Shown piece by piece: positions 60,190 through 64,000 of a DNA stretch of 64,000 nucleotides (position 1 is the stretch's first letter; the number at the start of each line of letters is the position of its first letter). Position numbers and translations under genes: made by a program. Source of the stretch: Pseudomonas nicosulfuronedens (GTDB taxonomy: Bacteria; Pseudomonadota; Gammaproteobacteria; Pseudomonadales; Pseudomonadaceae); contig NZ_SWDV01000010.1 in NCBI RefSeq assembly GCF_005877905.1, forward strand, positions 62,001-126,000, in the 5' to 3' direction. Under the pieces are notes generated by a model. It was not told the origin of the DNA, did no database searches, and saw only the letters and a program-made list of their open reading frames with translations.

Positions 60190-63100
60190 TCACGCTTCAG
60201 CGAGCGCAACAGCCTCTTCCACATCCACCGCCACCAGACGCGAACATCCCGGTTCGTGCATGGTCACGCCCATCAATTGATCGGCCATCTCCATGGCGAT
60301 CTTGTTGTGGGTGATATAGATGAACTGCACTTTCTCCGACATCTCCTTCACCAGCCGCGCATAACGGCCGACGTTGGCATCGTCCAGCGGCGCGTCGACT
60401 TCGTCGAGCATGCAGAACGGTGCCGGGTTCAGCTGGAAGATCGCAAACACCAGCGCCAGAGCGGTCAGGGCCTTCTCGCCACCGGACAGAAGATGGATGG
60501 TGCTGTTCTTCTTGCCCGGCGGCCTCGCCATGATCGCCACCCCGGTATCGAGTAGATCCTCGCCGGTAAGTTCCAGATAGGCGTGACCGCCGCCGAAAAC
60601 CTTGGGGAACAATGCCTGAAGGCCAGCATTGATCTGGTCGAAGGTTTCCTTGAAGCGGTTGCGGGTTTCCTTGTCGATCTTGCGGATGACGTTTTCCAGG
60701 GTATCCAGCGCCTCCACCAGGTCGTCGTTCTGGTCATCCAGGTAGCGTTTACGCTCGGATTGCTGCTGGTATTCCTCGATGGCCGCGAGGTTGATCGGCC
60801 CCAGGCGACCGATGCGCGCGGCCAGTTCTTCCAGGCGGGTTTCCCAGACCTTCTCGGCAGCGTCAACGGGCAAGGTGCCCAGCACGCCGTGCAGGTCATA
60901 GCCATCCTCATGGAGCTGTTCCTGCAGTGACTTGCGTCGCACGCTCAGGGCCTGCCATTCCATGCGCTGCTGCTCCAGTTGGCCGCGCAACAGCTGCGAC
61001 TGCTGCTCGGCCTGGGTGCGGCGCTTCTCGGCGTCGCGCAGTTGGCGGTCGGCATCTTCCAGCGCCAGACGCGCGTGCTTGAGTTCGTCCTCCACCGCCA
61101 TGCGCCGGTCAAGCAACTCTTCCAGGCGCATGCGCAGTTCTTCCAGCGGCGCGGCGCCCTCCTCCAGATTGAGGTTGAGCTGCTCGCAACGCTCGACCAG
61201 TCGCACGGCCTGGCTGTCCAGGCGCTCCAGCGCTTGGCGGGTGGATTCGTGCTGGGCGCGCAGGGAGCCCACGCGCACAGCCAACTGATGGGCGTGGTCC
61301 TTGTGCTGGCGGGACTCCTGGCGAATGCGGTCGAGCTTCTCGCGCATGCCGTCGCGCTCGGCGAGCAGCGATTCGCGACGCTCGGTGTCCACGGCCATGG
61401 CGTCCAGCGCTTCCTGCAGGCTCAGGCGCGCTTCGCCCAGCTGCTCCTGCTCGACGGCATGCTGTTCGGCCAGCTCTGCCAGCTCTTCGTCCAGACGTCG
61501 ACGGCGCAGAGTCAGCTGCTCGACCTTGGCCTGCTGCGCGGACAGCTGCGCCTTCAGCTCACCCTGGCGGCGACCTTCGTCCTGCAGGCGGCGACGCACC
61601 TGATCACGACCTTCCTCAGCCTGACGCTGCTCGTCACGCAGGCGCGCCAGTTGTTCGTCGATCTCGGCGAGGCGCTGCTCCAGCGTTTCGCGCTCGGCGT
61701 AAAGGCGCTCCAGCTCCTGGCCACGCGCCAGCACACCGCCATCGGCGGACTCACCACGGCGCACGCGCAGGAAGTTCCGGCCCACCCAGTAGCCGTCGCG
61801 GCTTATCAGGCTTTCGCCATCACCTAGCGAAGCTCGCTGGGCCAGCGCCTGCTCCAGGGTTTCGACCGGGCGCACGCGACCCAGCCAGTAGCTCAGGTCG
61901 ACATTCGTCTCGACCTTGCCCAGCAGGCTGCCAGGCCGCGAAACGGCACCAGCAGCCAGGTCGAGCAGGCGCAGTTCGCCTTTCTCCAACGCGTCGAATG
62001 GCAGCCCTTTCACGTCGTCCAGCAGCACGCCGTGCAGGTCGGCACCGAGCACGGTTTCCACCGCCAGTTCCCAGCCCGCCTGTACGCGCAGGCCTTCAGC
62101 GAGGCGCGGCCGCTGTTCCAGCCCTTGCTGGCGCAGCCATTGCGCGGTGCCGTCGCCCGGATCGAGCGCGGCCTGCTGCAGCGCCTCCAGCGAGGCAATG
62201 CGGCCATTCAGACGCTGTAGCTCGCCCTGCGCCTGGTGCTGCGCGGCGGTGCTTTCCTGCAGGGACTGGCGCACGCGCTCCAGGCGCTCGGCCAGCTCCT
62301 GCTCTTCGATCTGCGACTCCTCCAGCAGCAATTCGATGGCGGCGACCTGCTCGCCCAGCTCGAGGATCGCGGCGTCTTCCGGATCGGCGGCCAGTTGCGT
62401 GCGCTCGTCGCTCAGGCGGCGCTGACGCTCGCCCTGGCGCTCCAGGCTCTGCTCCAGGTGCTGGATGCGCGACTGCTGAACTTCCGCCTCGCGACGCGGT
62501 TCGGCGCTCTGCTGGTTGAAGGCATCCCAGCGCTGTTGCCAGTCGTGCATGCGCTGCTCGGCGTCTTCCAGCCCGACGGTAGCCTCCTCGGCGGCAGCGG
62601 CGCTGATTTCCTGTTCCGGGGCGAGACGCTCCAGCTCCTCGCCCAGGGTGGCGAGCAGGGTGCGGTCGTGGCCCAGGTGGGACTCGGTTTCCTGGCGGGT
62701 CTTCTCGGCCTCGCGCAGGTCGTCCTGCAACTGGCGCAGGCGCTGCTGGCCATGCTGGATGCTCTGCTCGACGCGGGCGATGTCGCCCCCCACGGAATAG
62801 AAACGACCCTGCACCTGGTTGAAGGTTTCCGACAGCTCATGGTGGCCGTCGCGCAGGCGCTCGATGCTGGCGTCGGCGCTACGCTGCTCGGCCACCAACG
62901 CCTCGAAGGCCACTTCCTGGTCGCCGATCACCTTTTCCTTCTGCCCGACCTGCTCGTTCAGGTCGCGCCAGCGCAAGGCGCCGAGCTGTGCCTTGAGGGT
63001 GCGCTCCTCGGCCTTGAATTCCTGGTATTTCTCCGCCGACTGGGCCTGGCGGTGCAGGCGCTCCAGCTGGCGCTCCAGTTCTTCGCGCAGGTCGGTCAGG

Positions 63101-63678
63101 CGCGCAAGGTTTTCCTGGGTGCGGCGGATGCGGTTCTCGGTCTCGCGGCGGCGCTCCTTGTACTTGGAGATGCCGGCGGCTTCCTCGATGAAGTTGCGCA
63201 AATCCTCGGGCTTGGCTTCGATCAGCTTGGAGATCATGCCCTGTTCGATGATCGAGTAGCTGCGCGGCCCAAGGCCGGTGCCGAGGAAGATGTCGGTGAT
63301 ATCACGGCGCCGGCACTTGGTGCCGTTGAGAAAATAGGTGTTCTGGCCGTCGCGGGTCACGCGGCGGCGGATGGAAATCTCGGCATAGCTGGCGTATTCG
63401 CCGAGCAGGGTCTGGTCGGAGTTGTCGAACACCAGTTCGATGGATGCCTGGGTCACCGGCTTGCGCGTGTTGGAGCCATTGAAGATGACGTCGGTCATCG
63501 ACTCGCCACGGAGGTTCTTCGCCGAACTCTCACCCATCACCCAACGAACGGCGTCGATGATGTTGGACTTTCCGCAACCGTTGGGGCCGACGACGGCCGC
63601 CATGTTGCTCGGGAAATTGACCGTCGTCGGGTCGACGAAGGACTTGAAGCCTGCCAGCTTGATGCACTTGAGCCGCAT
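60190..63678 (-). CDS. smc: Chromosome condensation protein Smc
   Basis: 1162 residues. Walker A GPNGCGKS at residues 31-38, long coiled coils on either side of a hinge (about 500-650, LAEGLRVQAGWELAVETVLG), then the signature LLSGGEKALTALALVF and Walker B FCMLDEVDAPLDDANVG near the end. It organises and helps separate the chromosome. The ATG at 63678 begins the family start MRLKCIKLAGFKSFV. Confidence 0.97.
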   Translation of the reverse strand: MRLKCIKLAGFKSFVDPTTVNFPSNMAAVVGPNGCGKSNIIDAVRWVMGESSAKNLRGESMTDVIFNGSNTRKPVTQASIELVFDNSDQTLLGEYASYAEISIRRRVTRDGQNTYFLNGTKCRRRDITDIFLGTGLGPRSYSIIEQGMISKLIEAKPEDLRNFIEEAAGISKYKERRRETENRIRRTQENLARLTDLREELERQLERLHRQAQSAEKYQEFKAEERTLKAQLGALRWRDLNEQVGQKEKVIGDQEVAFEALVAEQRSADASIERLRDGHHELSETFNQVQGRFYSVGGDIARVEQSIQHGQQRLRQLQDDLREAEKTRQETESHLGHDRTLLATLGEELERLAPEQEISAAAAEEATVGLEDAEQRMHDWQQRWDAFNQQSAEPRREAEVQQSRIQHLEQSLERQGERQRRLSDERTQLAADPEDAAILELGEQVAAIELLLEESQIEEQELAERLERVRQSLQESTAAQHQAQGELQRLNGRIASLEALQQAALDPGDGTAQWLRQQGLEQRPRLAEGLRVQAGWELAVETVLGADLHGVLLDDVKGLPFDALEKGELRLLDLAAGAVSRPGSLLGKVETNVDLSYWLGRVRPVETLEQALAQRASLGDGESLISRDGYWVGRNFLRVRRGESADGGVLARGQELERLYAERETLEQRLAEIDEQLARLRDEQRQAEEGRDQVRRRLQDEGRRQGELKAQLSAQQAKVEQLTLRRRRLDEELAELAEQHAVEQEQLGEARLSLQEALDAMAVDTERRESLLAERDGMREKLDRIRQESRQHKDHAHQLAVRVGSLRAQHESTRQALERLDSQAVRLVERCEQLNLNLEEGAAPLEELRMRLEELLDRRMAVEDELKHARLALEDADRQLRDAEKRRTQAEQQSQLLRGQLEQQRMEWQALSVRRKSLQEQLHEDGYDLHGVLGTLPVDAAEKVWETRLEELAARIGRLGPINLAAIEEYQQQSERKRYLDDQNDDLVEALDTLENVIRKIDKETRNRFKETFDQINAGLQALFPKVFGGGHAYLELTGEDLLDTGVAIMARPPGKKNSTIHLLSGGEKALTALALVFAIFQLNPAPFCMLDEVDAPLDDANVGRYARLVKEMSEKVQFIYITHNKIAMEMADQLMGVTMHEPGCSRLVAVDVEEAVALAEA

Positions 63679-63713
63679 GAGCCCTCTTCCCCCGTCCGTC
63701 TCTTATTGAGAGC

Positions 63714-64000
63714 TTATCGTTCTGCCAGTGCAGCCAGAACCAGCTGGCTGTTGTGCCGACCGTAGTCGAGCAGGACCTCGCGGATACCCGCCTCATCGCG
63801 GCCCACCACCGCGCGCAGCAGGTTTTCGAAGCTGCCGATGAACTGACTCATCTCGCCTTTGCGGCGCTCCAGGGCCAGATGATAGGTGCGACTGATGGCC
63901 GGCAGGAGATTTTCCACGGTTTCCTGCAGGTAGGGATTGGCGGCGAACGGGAAGGCAGCGCGCATGATGTCGAAGCTGGATTCGACGAAGGCATTGATGT
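63714..64000 (-). CDS. GntR-family regulator, C-terminal part (start outside window)
   Basis: About 94 residues are visible, forming the last helices of an FCD/FadR-type ligand domain: FVESSFDIMRAAFPFAANPY, LLPAISRTYHLALERRKGEM, LLRAVVGRDEAGIREVLLDY. The HTH part lies beyond the window edge. It lies 36 bp upstream of smc on the same strand. Confidence 0.72.
   Translation of the reverse strand, partial: INAFVESSFDIMRAAFPFAANPYLQETVENLLPAISRTYHLALERRKGEMSQFIGSFENLLRAVVGRDEAGIREVLLDYGRHNSQLVLAALAER

Overview
This GC-rich window reads as a chromosomal segment of a Pseudomonas of the aeruginosa/nitroreducens/citronellolis type. The evidence is protein similarity recalled from memory plus gene order. 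The order pauA3-pauB2 ... tusA ... acnA-aer ... ccoNOQP-2, ccoNOQP-1, ccoGHIS, hemN, anr, apt ... recR-ybaB-dnaX ... ligA-zipA-smc runs parallel to the PA1566 to PA1527 interval of P. aeruginosa PAO1 as I remember it. No database search was run. I see no phage, integrase, transposase, CRISPR array, tRNA or rRNA. The only RNA gene is the 4.5S SRP RNA.

Layout. 1-834: a small ubiquitin-like (MoaD/ThiS) protein and a beta-propeller (BNR) protein, cut by the window edge. 1431-9790: a polyamine-type catabolic and uptake module with glutamylpolyamine synthetase, FAD oxidoreductase, a LysR regulator, and an ABC transporter whose binding protein has a Tat-like signal. 9940-14103: TusA, a lipoprotein hydrolase, a MaoC-like dehydratase and RlmM. 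14454-18959: aconitase A and the Aer aerotaxis receptor. 19160-21120: a thioester-reductase-like SDR and a small alpha/beta hydrolase. 21242-36796: the respiratory core, with two tandem cbb3 oxidase operons (cco2 then cco1), the ccoGHIS assembly operon, a TauE/DsbD-like membrane protein, hemN, anr and apt. 37066-41400: a metal-dependent hydrolase and a cytochrome bd operon (cydP-cydA-cydB-cydX-ybgE). 41409-50808: accessory genes, including a GFA protein, a TetR regulator divergent from a Baeyer-Villiger-type monooxygenase/SDR pair, a divergent methyltransferase/DUF4242 and OsmC/AraC cluster, an acyl-CoA dehydrogenase, and an FtrA-like regulator divergent from a rhodanese. 50869-64000: housekeeping recR-ybaB-dnaX, ffs, a pilin-like secreted protein, an HU-like protein, ligA, zipA, smc and the end of a GntR regulator.

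The main theme is control of respiration by oxygen and redox. Good Anr boxes lie upstream of ccoN2, aer and hemN. A second palindrome, GNGRC-N5-GNCGC, which resembles the RegA/PrrA/RoxR recognition pattern, lies upstream of ccoN1, ccoG and anr, and an almost perfect copy precedes the cyd operon. This suggests two overlapping regulons: Anr for low oxygen, and a RoxR-like regulator for the constitutive oxidase, the assembly genes, anr itself and the bd oxidase.

Intergenic spaces carry at least three families of REP/REPIN-like inverted repeats (eight good copies) and one 146-bp paired element. The TetR/monooxygenase gap holds two tandem 16-bp operators. dnaX contains two perfect hexanucleotide arrays encoding its Ala-Pro linker.
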